A stretch of DNA of 64,000 bases from Scleromitrula shiraiana (GCA_028455995.1 JABELC010000013.1:1426001-1490000), one strand, 5' to 3'; positions 1 through 11,765 are shown, counted from the first letter of the stretch. The notes: generated by a model from the sequence alone, not told the origin. Made by a program: numbers and translations.

Positions 1-1226
1 GTAAAGGGAAGAGCGATTTAAAAGGGATCTTTGGACAAACATGCATGCATGGGAGGAAATAATGCGGATTAGTACAACATGGATGTGGAAGATGATTGAT
101 TAATCGATTGTGCTAAGGATTTCTTTACATCAAGGGGCAATATGGGCATCCATTGCGGGCGTTATGTTTAATGTTTCTTCTTTCTCTCTGCTCTCTGTCT
201 CTGCATTCTCGCATTCTCGCATTCTCGCGCTCGCCATCGTTCGCTTTCGCTTTCGACTTCAACACCCCCTTTTGCGTCACCTGCGTCACCTCATACCAAC
301 TTGTTATACCATTTCATTTGGAGGAGATTTTCTGTTTTTTTGTTTTTTAAAATCGATATAGCTTGAGCCACTGCTTCGTTGTTTTTCGCGCGCGCTGGAT
401 GTTCTTTATACCACTTATGAGATGTACAGAGAGAGAGACAGAGAAGGGGAGGGGAAGAGGAGTGGGTGGGATGGATGGATGGTTCATGGATCTGTTTTTT
501 TAACTTGTCGATGTTATCCTCTTGCTTGACTAATAGAGGCATGGATGGAATAAAAATGATACTTAAAACCTAGATTTTATTTATCTCTCTATGGATACGT
601 GATATTACCTATATGAATAATATACCATGATATCCAACTACAGCTGTGATTTGATCAGATCAGTGAGCTCGACTTTCTGTTACCTAGCCTCCTACCTTAT
701 CTTATGTATACCCCAAGCAAATCCCCAACCCACAAAACAAAAACATCCAAAAAAAAAATGAAAAAATAAAATAAAAAATAAACCATCATAACCACCCCAT
801 CAATAAACAAATCCTATCCCCCAAACAAAGAACCATAAACCTAATTAGCTATAGCTACAAGGCATTCTCCGTCCCAGCTCCCCTCCATCCCGATTCCCGA
901 GGTCTTTTCTTTCATCATCCCTCATCCGTCATCCGTCACCCCAGCCTTTCATACGCATATAAAACCCATCACGTGACAAACGCCCTAAAATTTAAATTAA
1001 ATTTCATCTTTCGCGGGTCGACGCGCAGCTCGCCGTATACTTTACTTTTCGTACGCGACATTTATATTAATTAATATTTACCTACCTCCCTCACCTTGGA
1101 AAACAAAAAAAAATCCCATCCTGAGAGTTCAACTGGTTTCTTTTGATTTGGAAGATTATAATAAATACGATCATTGAGGGTCTGTTGTTTTAAGGGAAGG
1201 GAGAGGAAAGGAAAGGCTGATTAAAT
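1..1226. other. Intergenic region upstream of POB3
   Basis: No supported gene. The stretch has pyrimidine-rich tracts, A-rich tracts around 730-790 and simple repeats. The short ORFs here are low-complexity and show no codon-like pattern. The last few hundred bases presumably hold the promoter and 5' leader of the POB3 gene that starts at 1227. Confidence 0.6.
969..976. promoter_or_regulatory. TCACGTGA palindrome, E-box-like site upstream of POB3
   Basis: A perfect 8 bp palindrome TCACGTGA containing the CACGTG core lies about 250 bp upstream of the POB3 start codon. CACGTG is the known core for fungal bHLH factors such as Cbf1/CPF1. Binding here is inference from the motif and position only. 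Confidence 0.3.
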
Positions 1227-3513
1227 ATGGCAATGTAAGTTTAGTTTGGTTTATTCTATCTTTTGTTGAATCATTTGTTTTGGAGGGAGAAAGGATTCGA
1301 GGAGTGTATTTTTGAGTTGTATGAAGGTGATGGGAGAATTTGAGGAAGGGAAGAGAAGGGATGGGATGGGATGGGTTGATCGTGCGATCGATTGATAAAT
1401 ACTCTTTTATCATCATCATCATCATCATCGCCATCTTCAATCCAATACCACCAACTCGTCCAATACCCCAACCCAAATACCCCCCTAAAATGCCCTCCTC
1501 CTCCTCCTCCTCCCATCACCCATCCCAAACTCCCACCCAAATACATCCACTAACACATCTGCGCCCACCCCCAGGGAATCATTCGACAACATCTACCTGG
1601 ACCTATCGCAGCAATCTGGGCGATGTCGGTTCGCCGAAACAGGGTTCGGCTGGAAACCCAGCGGCGGCGGCGATACCTTTACGCTCGAGGGCAACATGAT
1701 TGCGGGGGCGCAGTGGAGTCGCGCGAGTAAGGGTTTCGAGGTTAAGATGTTATTGAGGAATTCGGATGTTTGTTTGTTGGATGGATTTGGGAGTGAGGTT
1801 TGTGCAGTGTTTTCTTTTTTCTTTTGTGGTTTTGGGGGTTTGTGATGGGGTTTTGGGGAGTTTGATCATTTGCTTTGCTAATGCGATAATGTGATAGGAT
1901 TTCGAACGTCTAGGAAAAGTCTTCAAAAATTGGTATAGCACGAATTTGGAACATAAGGAACATGCATTAAGGGGATGGAATTGGGGAAAGGGAGAATTTG
2001 GAAAGGCGGAATTACAATTTAATGTTCAGAATCGACCTGCGTTTGAGATTCCCTATACCGAGATTTCCAATACGAATTTGGCGGGCAAAAATGAGGTTGC
2101 GGTTGAGTTTTCTTTGCCGGCTAATGGGGATGATACGGGTTCGAATGCGGCTTTGGGGGGTGCCAGAGGGAGGGGAAAGAAGGCTGGTGCGGGGAAGGAT
2201 CAACTTGTTGAGATGAGATTTTATATTCCGGGGGTTGCGACGAAGAAGGAGACGGAGGGGGAGGATGGTAGTGAGGCTGATGGGGAAGAACAGAATGCTG
2301 CTAATCTTTTCTATGATACTTTGATGGAGAAGGCGGAGATTGGTGATGTTGCTGGTGATACCGTTGCAACATTTTTGGATGTTTTACATCTTACTCCAAG
2401 GTATGTTTTTTTTTATACGTGATTCGTATATTTCTAATATTCTTTCACAGAGGTCGCTTCGATATCGATATGTACGAAAGTTCATTTCGATTACGTGGTA
2501 AAACATATGATTACAAGATTCAATATGATCATATTAAGAAATTCATGGTTTTACCTAAACCAGATGAATTACATTTTATGATTTGTATTGGATTGGATCC
2601 ACCACTTCGACAAGGTCAAACCCGATATCCTTTCTTGGTTATGCAATTCAAGAAAGATGAAGAGGTTACAATTGATCTTAATATGACTGAGGAAGTAATG
2701 CAAGAGAAATATGCTGGGAAGTTAAGCCCTCATTATGAACAACCGTTACATGAGGTTGTTACACAGGTTTTCCGTGGTTTGGCTGGAAAGAAGGTTAATG
2801 CACCTGCTAAGGATTTCGTCAGGTATGTTTTTTTCCCTTATTTTTCTTACTTATATCACCGTCTCAGTTACTAACCAAACTCAAGTCATCATGGACAATA
2901 CGGCATAAAATGTTCCATCAAAGCCAGCGAAGGTTTCCTCTACTGCCTCGAAAAAGCCTTCATGTTCGTCCCCAAACCCGCAACCTACATAACCTACGAG
3001 CAAACGGCCAGCATCACCTTCTCCCGCGTCGGCGGCGCCATCTCCGCCTCTCGCACTTTCGATATCACAGTGCACCTCAAGGGCGGCGCGGGCGAAAACC
3101 AATTCTCGAATATTAACCGCGAGGAACAGAAGCCGTTGGAGGATTTCTTCAAGACGAAGGGGTTGAGGGTGAAGAATGAAATGGATGAGGATAATTCGGC
3201 CTTGCTCGCCGCCGCCCTAAGAGATCCGGATATGCAGAGTAGTGATGAGGAAGTTGTGGCGGCGAGAGCGGATAGGGGCAGTGCGGATGAGGATGACGAG
3301 AGTGTGGATGAGGATTTTAGGACGGAGGATGAGAGTGAGGTGGCGGAGGAGTTTGACTCGGATCATGAGAGTAGTGGGAGTGGGAGTGGGAGTGAGGATG
3401 GGGGTGGGCCTGATGGCGGGGATGATGACGATGATGATGATGCGGATGCGGATGCGGATGGGGAGGTGGTGGAGATGGTGGAGAGACCGAGTAAGAAGGT
3501 TAAGACTGGTTAA
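1227..3513 (+). CDS. pob3: FACT complex subunit POB3 (SSRP1 family)
   Basis: Histone chaperone subunit that pairs with Spt16 in FACT and moves H2A-H2B during transcription and replication in the nucleus. Exons by hand: 1227-1234, 1575-1797, 1898-2400, 2451-2822, 2886-3513, giving 577 residues. The protein opens with the family signature ESFDNIYLDLS, then FAETGFGWKPSGG, and continues through the SSRP1/POB3 PH-like region (FDIDMYESSFRLRGKTYDYK, IQYDHIKKFMVLPKPDELH) and the Rtt106-like double PH region. It ends in an acidic Asp/Ser/Gly tail (last ~80 residues) and a basic KKVKTG end. There is no HMG box, as in yeast Pob3, where Nhp6 supplies that function. The start codon lies in an 8-nt first exon (ATGGCAAT before GTAAGT) spliced onto the ESFDNIYL exon by a 340 bp intron; this is the only arrangement I found that gives an ATG in frame with the conserved N-terminus. 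Confidence 0.93.
1235..1574 (+). other. First intron of POB3, rich in trinucleotide repeats
   Basis: This 340 bp intron has donor GTAAGT and acceptor CCAG. It contains an (ATC)n run near 1408-1432 and a (CTC)n run near 1493-1512. It is several times longer than the other introns of this gene (50-100 bp). The repeats produce long spurious reading frames on both strands. Confidence 0.75.
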
Positions 3514-3830
3514 GACTAGTTGATTTTATCTTGTGGATGGATTGGGGGGATTTTATTTTATTTTATTCTATTCTATTTTATTTGATTGGGTTGGTGGTGA
3601 TGATGGATTTGGTAATCATCCCATTAAGTGAGCCGAGGGAATAAATAAATAAATAAATAAATACTTATTTATCAATGAGCATTACTTACTTACTCATTCT
3701 ACCACTTTTTTCCTCCTTATCTCATGGCTCTCAATTGATTGATTGATTGCTCGATAGATGAATTAGTTGATAATGGCGTTTGTTTCGTTGGGAATTCGTT
3801 TGTTGGTGGTTCGTTCGTTCACTGATATAT

Positions 3831-3890
3831 GCATGAATGGATGGATGCATGGATGGATGGATGCATGGATGGATGGATGGATGGATGAAT
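3831..3890. repeat. (GGAT)n/ATGC microsatellite
   Basis: An array of the tetranucleotide ATGG/GGAT interrupted by ATGC units. It is seen directly and has no associated gene. Confidence 0.8.
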
Positions 3891-3907
3891 GAGTGATATG
3901 CTACATG

Positions 3908-3911
<4 letters not shown>

Positions 3912-3942
<31 letters not shown>
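3912..3942. repeat. (CT)n microsatellite
   Basis: An uninterrupted CT dinucleotide run of about 31 bases, seen directly. Confidence 0.9.
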
Positions 3943-3945
<3 letters not shown>

Positions 3946-4510
3946 TATATTCGCTATTCATATGTTAATTATGTAGTTAGTCCTTATCTTATCTATCTTG
4001 AATATCTTGAATATCATAAGTTTTATGCGATGGGTGGTGGTATGGGTGATGGTATGGAGTATATGAGATGCGATAAACTGAATACGATGAGATGAGATGA
4101 GATGATATAAGATGAGATGAAATGAGATGAGATGAGATAAAATAAAAATAATAAAAAGTATTTGATTCGGTTTTCGTTAGCTTGTGTTGTGTTATGTTGT
4201 GTTATATTATAGAGTATTTATATCATAGAGAAGGAAAAGAAAGAGAAAGAGAACGGGAGGGGAAAGTTGGGTTTATCTGGTTCAAGTTAGAAGCGAGGCA
4301 TGGGATGGGATGGGATGGGATGGGATGGATTTGATGAGTTTGTTGAGGTATATCTATATCTGAATATCTCTACTCCTTCTTTCAAGTTCTTTATTTGTCT
4401 ATTTTGTTTTGTTTTGTTTTTTTTTTGTTTGCTATTACTACTACTTCTTGAGTTATGACTCGGATGTATATTTTAGATTTGTTTTTTTTGTTTATTTTTG
4501 TGTTTATATT

Positions 4511-4533
4511 TATATATATATATATATATATAT
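4511..4533. repeat. (TA)n microsatellite
   Basis: An uninterrupted TA run of about 23 bases, seen directly. Confidence 0.9.
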
Positions 4534-5513
4534 GGGATATGGGATGGAGTGGGGATAAGATGGAGTAGGAATGAGATGAAATGGGTATGAAAGAGAATGT
4601 AAATAGGAGTTATAGGAGAGGTAATATAAGATAGTATAGGATAGAATAAAATAGGAATCAGAGTTGGTGAAAAGAGAGAGATAGAAAGAAGATGGGTAGA
4701 AGGAGTTGGGGAAGAAGAAGAGGAACATGGAAATTTGGAACTTTGAAAATTGGGAAATTGGGGAATTCCTGAGAAGAGATGGGAGGTGGGAAGGCGGATG
4801 GGAAGAAGAGCTAGACAATGGATGTGGAGGTAGAAGTGGAGGTGCAAGTGATCTATATCATGAATCAAGGAATGGAAGAATAGATAGATGGAACTTTTAT
4901 GGTATGTTGGATGGGGTTTATTGCAGGAGAGTTTGAATGCTGATCGGATGTTTGATTGTTTGATTGTTTGCTTGGTTGCCTAGCTGGTTGGTTTATATGG
5001 TTTCTATATACAGGTAAATGTTATAGATTATCTTCTAGGGAAGGCAGGGGAAGGAGAAGGGATCAGATGGTTTGGTGAGGGAAGGAGAGGAGACCAGAGG
5101 ATAAAAGTGCAGGATTTGCTATTTGATTTAGGCGATGTGAAGTGAAGAGGTTATGTATGTCAACCATGATCTTGAATAAATCTACAGTACATATAAAGAT
5201 TTTTATCTGAGAAAAGCTAGAAGAAAAGGTAGGAACGGATGAATCATCAAGTGAAAATATGATAATGATCGCGGTGGCTTAATTCATGTGATGTGATGTA
5301 TACACCGAATAAATCATATTGGTTTTATTGGTGAGCCGGTATACATGCATCAGCCGAGTTAAGAGGTTATATGCCCCATCAAGAATCTCTTTCTTATTCT
5401 CTACCTCTTTCAACCATCTATCACTATTTACAACAAATCGAATCGTTTTACTTACCTATCCATTATCTCTAGTAGATGATTACATGATTGTCCTTAACGG
5501 CACACGAAATACA

Positions 5514-5621
5514 TCTTCCTGGAAGCTAGCTAACGTACAGATGAATTCAACTCCATGGTCAGATATCTCTTCCTGGAAGCTAGCTAGCTTACAAACGGAT
5601 TCAACTCAATGGTCAATGCAT
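5514..5621 (+). repeat. 54 bp tandem duplication (two copies)
   Basis: Two adjacent copies begin with TCTTCCTGGAAGCTAGCTA at 5514 and 5568, period 54. In one + frame (ORF 5319-5678) they encode two 18-residue units sharing SSWKLA. The period is a multiple of three and the frame stays open, but there is no other support for a gene. Confidence 0.7.
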
Positions 5622-7340
5622 GTACTAGCTAGTCTGTATTGGCCAATCACACCATCAAACCCCTATTACATCAATTGAATTCGTTGCAACTGTGAGATCA
5701 AAAAATCCATTCCTTTGGGTCTTTTTCGGGCGGAAGAAAAAAAAGATATTGGCCTGGTTGATCTTGTGTATTTTTTGTATATGACGCTAAGCTTATCACG
5801 GCTAGGTTGATACAAAAAATAACCGAATTGAGGGGGAACTGCTCATGATAGTTTGGGAGGCGAAAAAAGGAAGGAAAAACAGCAAGAACAGGAAGAACAG
5901 GAAGAACAGGAAAATAAATAGATATTATGTGGAAGCATGGTATTGTATAAATCAATAAGTAGGTTTTGTACGCGGAGTAAATTATACTGCATTGCTATTG
6001 TTATCATTATTATATGAATAAGAAGAAAACGAGAATGATGTTGGAATTGGAAATGTAAATGTAAATCGGTATCTTTTTATGTCTTTGATGGCGGTTTGCG
6101 CTTTACAAATGTATGATATCACTTTTTGAGATACTAGTTTTTGATTTGTTAGAGTTGATGTTGAATGGAATTAACAATTAAAAGAAGGGATTGAACATGA
6201 GTTGAGAGGCGTATTGAATGAAAAAATCATGGCCATGAAGTTTATTCTAGATTGATCCGTTATTTGGCCTTCTTTAAAAAACAATAGTTGAAGTAAAGTG
6301 AGTAAAACTGTTCGTGTGTGTATCTCTGCGTGAGTGATATTTATAAGTTACGTGCATGTGTGTAGATCTTTTGAGCGAGAGTTGCAATGAGGAAAGTACG
6401 CGGAAACAGAAAAAGAAAGACAGTTCGAGAGAAACAGACAGTGGGAAAGAGAGAGAGAAATTAAGTGTGTAGAAATGGATGAAATGAGGAGTAAACGAGT
6501 GAGGAGGGCATTATTTGAGATGGAGATTGAATTTGTTGAGATATTTTATGTGTACTTTTTATTGTAGATATTATCTGGTACCGATAGGATAATGTAGAGT
6601 AGTTTTACGATGATAATTGATGTGTATAGGCGTATGGGTGAACAATGAACGAACAAATGGATGAGTAGAATACAAAATAATCATCTGTTCAAGTGATACT
6701 ACCACTTCGTATCTCTCGACTCTACTTTCCATATCAACTGATCGCTTGCAAAAACAGAATAAATTCAAGTAACGATAATGACACAAATTGATATAACTTT
6801 TTCAAACTTTTAATATGCGTTGGGCTTTTTAATTTGAATTTGATGTATATCTTAAACAATATCCTTTTGGAAAACTATTTCCATTTTTCCTTCTTTGTTT
6901 TTTGTTCGTTCCCTTACTATGTAATGGTAGAGAACAGTTAATTCAAGTTATTGTCTGGTAAATTTAGTTGGCGACGAAATCTACACATAGAAGGGATTCT
7001 TGATAGGCAGTCCTGGAATCGGTAGTATGTGATGTGATGGAATGAATACAGATGTTGACTTTCTTCTCTCGCCGAGGGGAATGAGAACTATCCATCTTTT
7101 TTCAGTGGCAACTCCAAAAGTCACTTAAATCAAGTCATCAAGCAAAAACAAGGTTGTCAGAGTCCCTCATCTATCTTCCAAATGCTGCAAATCTCATAGG
7201 GTGGGAAGGAGATCGGATTCTGAGGGGGGATAGTAGATGCAAAGATGGTGTCATAGGAAATTTCCTCTGGAAACCTGATCTGGGATTCTGATTTCAAGTT
7301 TAGTGTTTAAAAAAGCCCGGCAGTGAGGGTACTGTGTGGT

Positions 7341-7359
7341 CGGCGCGAATTTCGCGCCG
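7341..7359. repeat. Perfect 9 bp-arm GC palindrome
   Basis: CGGCGCGAA-T-TTCGCGCCG is a perfect inverted repeat with a single central base, set in AT-leaning DNA. An imperfect inverted match of ACTGTGTGGTCG (7331-7342) lies at 7455-7466, so it could belong to a small inverted-repeat element of about 150 bp. No convincing target duplication was found. Confidence 0.5.
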
Positions 7360-8433
7360 GTGATGATTACATCTACACTAGATTACTTGTGGGCTAAAAA
7401 TTGGAAAAATATTGTCTAGTATTGGTTAGTGGGTTACTAGTAGGATTGCCGGATCGAGCACACAGTCTACACTTGAATTTTATTATTGACCAGATTGACT
7501 AAACGATAACTTGAATTGACTGTTATTTAGTATTATGTGTATAAAACATCTGCAAAATATGTATTTTTAAAATTGAACGATACTAAATGTACTCTATAAA
7601 GAAAAATCATATTATTATCTACTGGCTTTGTCTACGGCCTTTCGAGCTAACAATACATCATATCGCTGCGCACCCTGATTTATTTTCCTACGCCCTCAAG
7701 ACCTACATCGCCACTAGTCCTGCCAGAGGCTCTTGATCATATAATTATTTCTTAATATTTAAGAATAATAAAAGTTGAAAGCCTACATATATAGAGAATC
7801 TACAGACTACGCAAGCCCGAGGGCAGACTCGAAGCACTGGCAGATCTAGGCTAGAGCCCAGACCATATGCAACTTGTCTGTTGAATATTAATATCAAAGC
7901 CGTACATATCTCTTAATTCAATATCAATACAAAAAAGAAAAAATACTACAGATTTATACAATCAAGCTCTATAAAATAATACTTTCAAATAATATTTTAT
8001 ACATTATTGTTCTGAATATTTCATTTCAAAAGTTTTTATTGTAATCGTGCACGGATGATTGTTTAACTGATTAGCAAGCACTGCAAGAAAAATTGAACTG
8101 ACAAACATGAACTGATGGTGCAACTTGAATCACCGGTCAGTTCACATCTCTATAGTGGATGATATAATGGAGTGAAGTAGACCTTTATCGAAGAGTGAAA
8201 GAGAGGAAAAGGCTAAAACAGTAAGCGAGTTGTCTAGATGGTTAATGCGATGTTGGCTAGTCTTAAGTTCGGTTATTTGAAAAAGGCGAAAATCTCCGGG
8301 CGGTAATTGAAAAAACTGGATAATTTTGTTATTAGACCTTTAATTTTTGTACAATAATTCTTCATCTCAATCAACTTTAAGATTAATAATTCAAGTATCA
8401 TGATAGTATCAACCTAGATATAGGGGAGGAGCG

Positions 8434-8624
8434 TGTCACACAAAAGGGAGCATAGTCAAGAGCTTGTTGATTGATCTATCTAGAGCCTGAGGGGAAGCGA
8501 AGCTCCCTCTATATATACTACGATATTACGCTAAAGGGTGCGAAGCACCCTTAGTCATGTTCAGTTGATCACCTGATAATCATCACGTGATCATATGATC
8601 ACCTGATCTCATTCTTTTGTGACA
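8434..8624. mobile_element. Probable solo LTR (191 bp) with 5 bp target duplication
   Basis: The segment begins TGTCACA and ends TGTGACA, the TG...CA inverted ends typical of LTRs, and is flanked by a direct GAGCG on each side (8429-8433 and 8625-8629). The near-terminal sequences also pair imperfectly (TGTCACACAAAAG against CTTTTGTGACA). Inside are a TATATATA stretch, two short hairpins with the GCGAAGC core (around 8506-8517 and 8534-8552, the latter AAGGGTGC-GAA-GCACCCTT) and a repeated TGATCACCTGAT. Size, ends and a 5 bp duplication favour a solo LTR; a miniature inverted-repeat element is the alternative. Confidence 0.65.
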
Positions 8625-8629
8625 GAGCG

Positions 8630-10166
8630 GGAATAGCTTGGCATGGGAAATCACTAGCTTCCTAAGTGTAGTCTATGTGATAAACCACTTGTAGCATACT
8701 AAAATATCTTAGTTAGAATTCTTAGAGTCATTTTGCAAGAAAAAACATACAGAAAAGTGGATAGATCCAAATGGGTTAAGCTCAGCAGAGCTAAATTAAA
8801 TCGAGAGTAGAGGCTAAGTCTAATTCATGTCGGAGTCTGATGGAGGTCTGTAAGACTATTATATAGCTAACACCGATTGAAATGCAACTATTAGATTAAG
8901 CTTAATTGTGCAAAATTTATGCAAATGTCTTGGTACATCATAGTGGATACTAGAATCAATACTACCCTATTAATACTAGTTAACGTCCAAGGCTGAAGAA
9001 AAGTTGCTCTCCACCCTTGCACTCTATATCCTTTTTAGCCTAGAACTGCAATTTCTCTGTATGTATTTTCTTGCAAGATCACTCTAATGCCATCTGAATG
9101 GATTATTATATTACTTATTGATCCTACTTCCTAAACTCCGGCGGAGAATCCCCAGAAGATCTTCGATGGCACTAGTGTCGATCTAATACTACCGTATGCC
9201 AACAAGGATCCTGGAAATGAGTTGCCAGTGACGGGAATAATCGAATCTAATATAGTGAGTGCGAACATAGTTTATGTCTATGTTGAGTCCTGAAGTAATT
9301 TTTAGCCACTGCCAAGAAGCTCAAGTTGAGCTACTAATCGTTGTTGTCAAGCTAGTTGAGGTCTAGTATAGTTAGTTTCTATTCCATCATATATCCAAGA
9401 TGCTGTCGGTGTGGAAGGAACGATCACTTAGGGTGGCTGTTTAAATCTCATTGTAATTATATACTTTAAGCGCTGTAACTGAAGGCATTCTCCTCGAGTG
9501 TGAACAAGACAATTGTCTGCACTTCACTAGGATGATTGGAAGGTGTGAGTATAGAAAAAACAAAGATGAGTTAGAATAAGTATCCGATATTCGGATTGCT
9601 GATCGAGAAGAGGAGGAAAAGGAAAATGGGAATTGCAGCGGGTTTGGGAGAGAGGTGGGATGGGATGATGTTCTCTATTGGTTATTCCAACTATAACTAT
9701 CTTCTAAACATGTATTAGTGTCTCCAATTCGACGGTGTTATATGAAGATCTGTACCATTTGTACCTCAATAAGATTTAGCTTGAGGTCTTAAAATGATCT
9801 ATAGGCATGAAAGCTTTGGATTAGAAGGAATGAATTGACTATGAATTCATAATCATCATAGATCGAAAAGACGAGCATTGCTCTTTCCTCCCCGTTTCTT
9901 TTCAAGATAGATTTGAAGAACGCAAAGAAGTGGCAAGGATATTCGCTTGTCTCGTCTATTTACCTGACCTTCCTTCTCTCCTCTTTAGTAGCTCCTTCTA
10001 TCCTAACTACTATAATATCTGTTCATCCCTCTGCTCGCTCTTGAATATCCATCATCATTACACATAAACCGATAACAACATCAACATTATTGTTTATCCA
10101 ATCCATTCAATCTTCGATTCCAGTCAAGCAAAACCAAATCGAAGAAAAACCCGCAAACAAAACACA
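8630..10166. other. Intergenic region without recognised genes
   Basis: About 1.5 kb in which no reading frame of interest or splice-compatible coding sequence was seen. The final 200 bp (pyrimidine-rich, then CAACATCAACATTA-like leader sequence) is probably the promoter and leader of the small gene at 10167. Confidence 0.5.
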
Positions 10167-10932
10167 ATGAGAAACTGTTTTGACCATGGTAAACACCTTC
10201 CGGCTGCTACCGCTGGTGGCACGCAGAGCAAAGAGATAATTTTGGAGGTGGCAGACCAAAAGCTCATGGAGCCAGCCGTGAGAGTTGTTGCCTTGCTGAA
10301 GCAGGGAATTGACTCGATTGATCGTGGTAAGTTTTCTATTGTACGCGGATTTAGTGTTTTCAATAGTATTTTCCATATTTTGCATACGCCTCATTATAGT
10401 ACGCAGTATTCATATTTTATAAAATATGTATATATGTAGTATTGAAATGATATTGAATATCATTACCAATATAAGAAAATATTGAAATTTAACTTGAAAT
10501 GCTTCAATATTGCCTATTTGGGAAGTTCAAAATAAACATTCAGGGTCAGTCCGAGGTTTGAACTTCTTAAATAAGCAATATCAAAGCAATCCAAGCTAGA
10601 TTCCATTATTTTCATATATTTCTAGTGATATTCGAATTCAAAATACGTACGAGGATCAATATCAAACGGTCAATATGAGCCACTGTATATGTTTAGCATA
10701 TAATTGAGAACATTGCACGGATTTGAAAGCTAATGTTTCAATAGGCCCCGAATCTACCCACGCGAAAGGTTCCGAGCCCACCCAAGAACCTCAACTTCGC
10801 GAACCCGTCAAGACTGCTGCGGGAATGGAGAAGCGCAAGCGACCAAGGCTTGAGCGGGGAGGTCCAGTCGTAAGGCGTAAACGCCCAAGTCTCGGGCGAG
10901 GAATCCCATTCATTGCCGATATGTGTGTTTGA
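10167..10932 (+). CDS. Small two-exon protein of unknown function (115 aa)
   Basis: Exons 10167-10326 and 10745-10932, 348 nt including stop. The donor GTAAGT at 10327 and the acceptor AATAG ending 10744 (with GCTAAT branch-like sequence just upstream) join the two open frames without a shift. Exon 1 encodes MRNCFDHGKHLPAATAGG followed by a plausible helix (EIILEVADQKLMEPAVRVV). Exon 2 is Pro/Arg/Lys-rich, with two similar units (KRPRLERGGP and KRPSLGRGIP) that could be nuclear-localisation-like basic patches. No signal peptide or known domain was recognised. The start context and leader are reasonable, but a GTAAAC shortly after the ATG could be an alternative donor. I infer a real gene from the splice-frame agreement. 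Confidence 0.5.
10502..10586. repeat. Imperfect 30 bp inverted repeat inside an intron
   Basis: The left arm at 10502-10531 and right arm at 10557-10586 pair over 30 bp with about 6 mismatches, separated by 25 bp. It lies in the 418 bp intron of the small gene at 10167. It could be a hairpin or the remains of a miniature element. Confidence 0.65.
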
Positions 10933-11765
10933 GAGATATGGATACTGCGGCAATTGGAGAGGGATCGAGTGATGGTTCGGAATAACCTGGTTTTGCGACG
11001 GTGACAAATTGATGGATGATGTATCTGCGACCAATGAGGTACTAGCGGTTTATTCGTTGTTTGTTACGATCACGGACAATCAAAATCAAGGAGAATTCTC
11101 TTTTTTTTTTTTTTTGTATCTTTTAATGTATTAAAATGTATGATCAGATATTGGAACTTTAAATATGGTCTGGACATGAAAATCAAAAATCTGATATCTA
11201 TTTCACTACTAAACATAAACCTCAAAATTGCACAAATAACAGAAAATTCCCAAATGGCGGCATGCATAGTTCTATGTGTAAGTGAACAGTAATTGTTAAT
11301 GGATAGATATCTTCAGCCCAGCATAGGTATACCATTTCAGGATACCGGAGTAGATGAAGAAATATATTATCGAAATCACATAAGGAACAATAAGGTAGAT
11401 ATCACACAAAAGCAATTCACTTCAATTCAACGGACAAATAACTGAATGAATGAACGAATGTAATTATATTGAATAAATAATAGCAACGAATCAATCAATC
11501 AACTAAGCAGAAAATCCCTCTTCAAATCACCCCCATTCATTCATCCATCCATTCATCTTCGTCTTTCGTCCCTCAAATATTTCTATGTGATCTAAAAATC
11601 TACACGACCTAAGAATCCCACATCTCATCTCCCAAGAAAAGAAAAAAGATAAAAGAAAAGCAAGAATTATAGCAAGTAAAAGTTCAAGTCTCCCGACCCC
11701 AAAATATCTTCATCCACATTCATCACCATCACCAGTATTTATCACGCAATCGAGATTTCTCGGTC
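10933..11765. other. Intergenic region between converging genes
   Basis: No gene supported. It is AT-leaning with a T14-like run near 11100 and presumably holds the 3' ends of the converging genes at 10167 (+) and 11766 (-). Confidence 0.55.

Larger units (their letters stand above)
3514..5318. other. Intergenic region with several microsatellites
   Basis: No gene supported. The DNA carries T-rich and A-rich tracts, a GGAT/TGCA array, a CT run, GATGA and GGGAT arrays and a TA run. The reading frames here are repetitive translations of these arrays. The first part is probably the 3' UTR and terminator region of POB3. Confidence 0.6.
5319..8433. other. Long gene-poor region
   Basis: About 3.1 kb with no supported intact gene. 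It contains a 54 bp tandem duplication at 5514-5621, a GC-rich palindrome at 7341-7359, a possible translated relic on the minus strand near 7630-7700 and a tRNA-like box pattern near 8225-8275. Otherwise it is AT-leaning sequence in which I recognise nothing. Confidence 0.55.

Noticed and set aside
1340..1699. A 119-codon frame near the POB3 5' end
   Set aside because: It reads through trinucleotide repeats of the first intron and is out of frame with the conserved POB3 N-terminus.
4473..4868. Minus-strand frames of 102-131 codons
   Set aside because: They are Ser/Pro/Ile-rich translations of simple repeats, with no splice or domain support.
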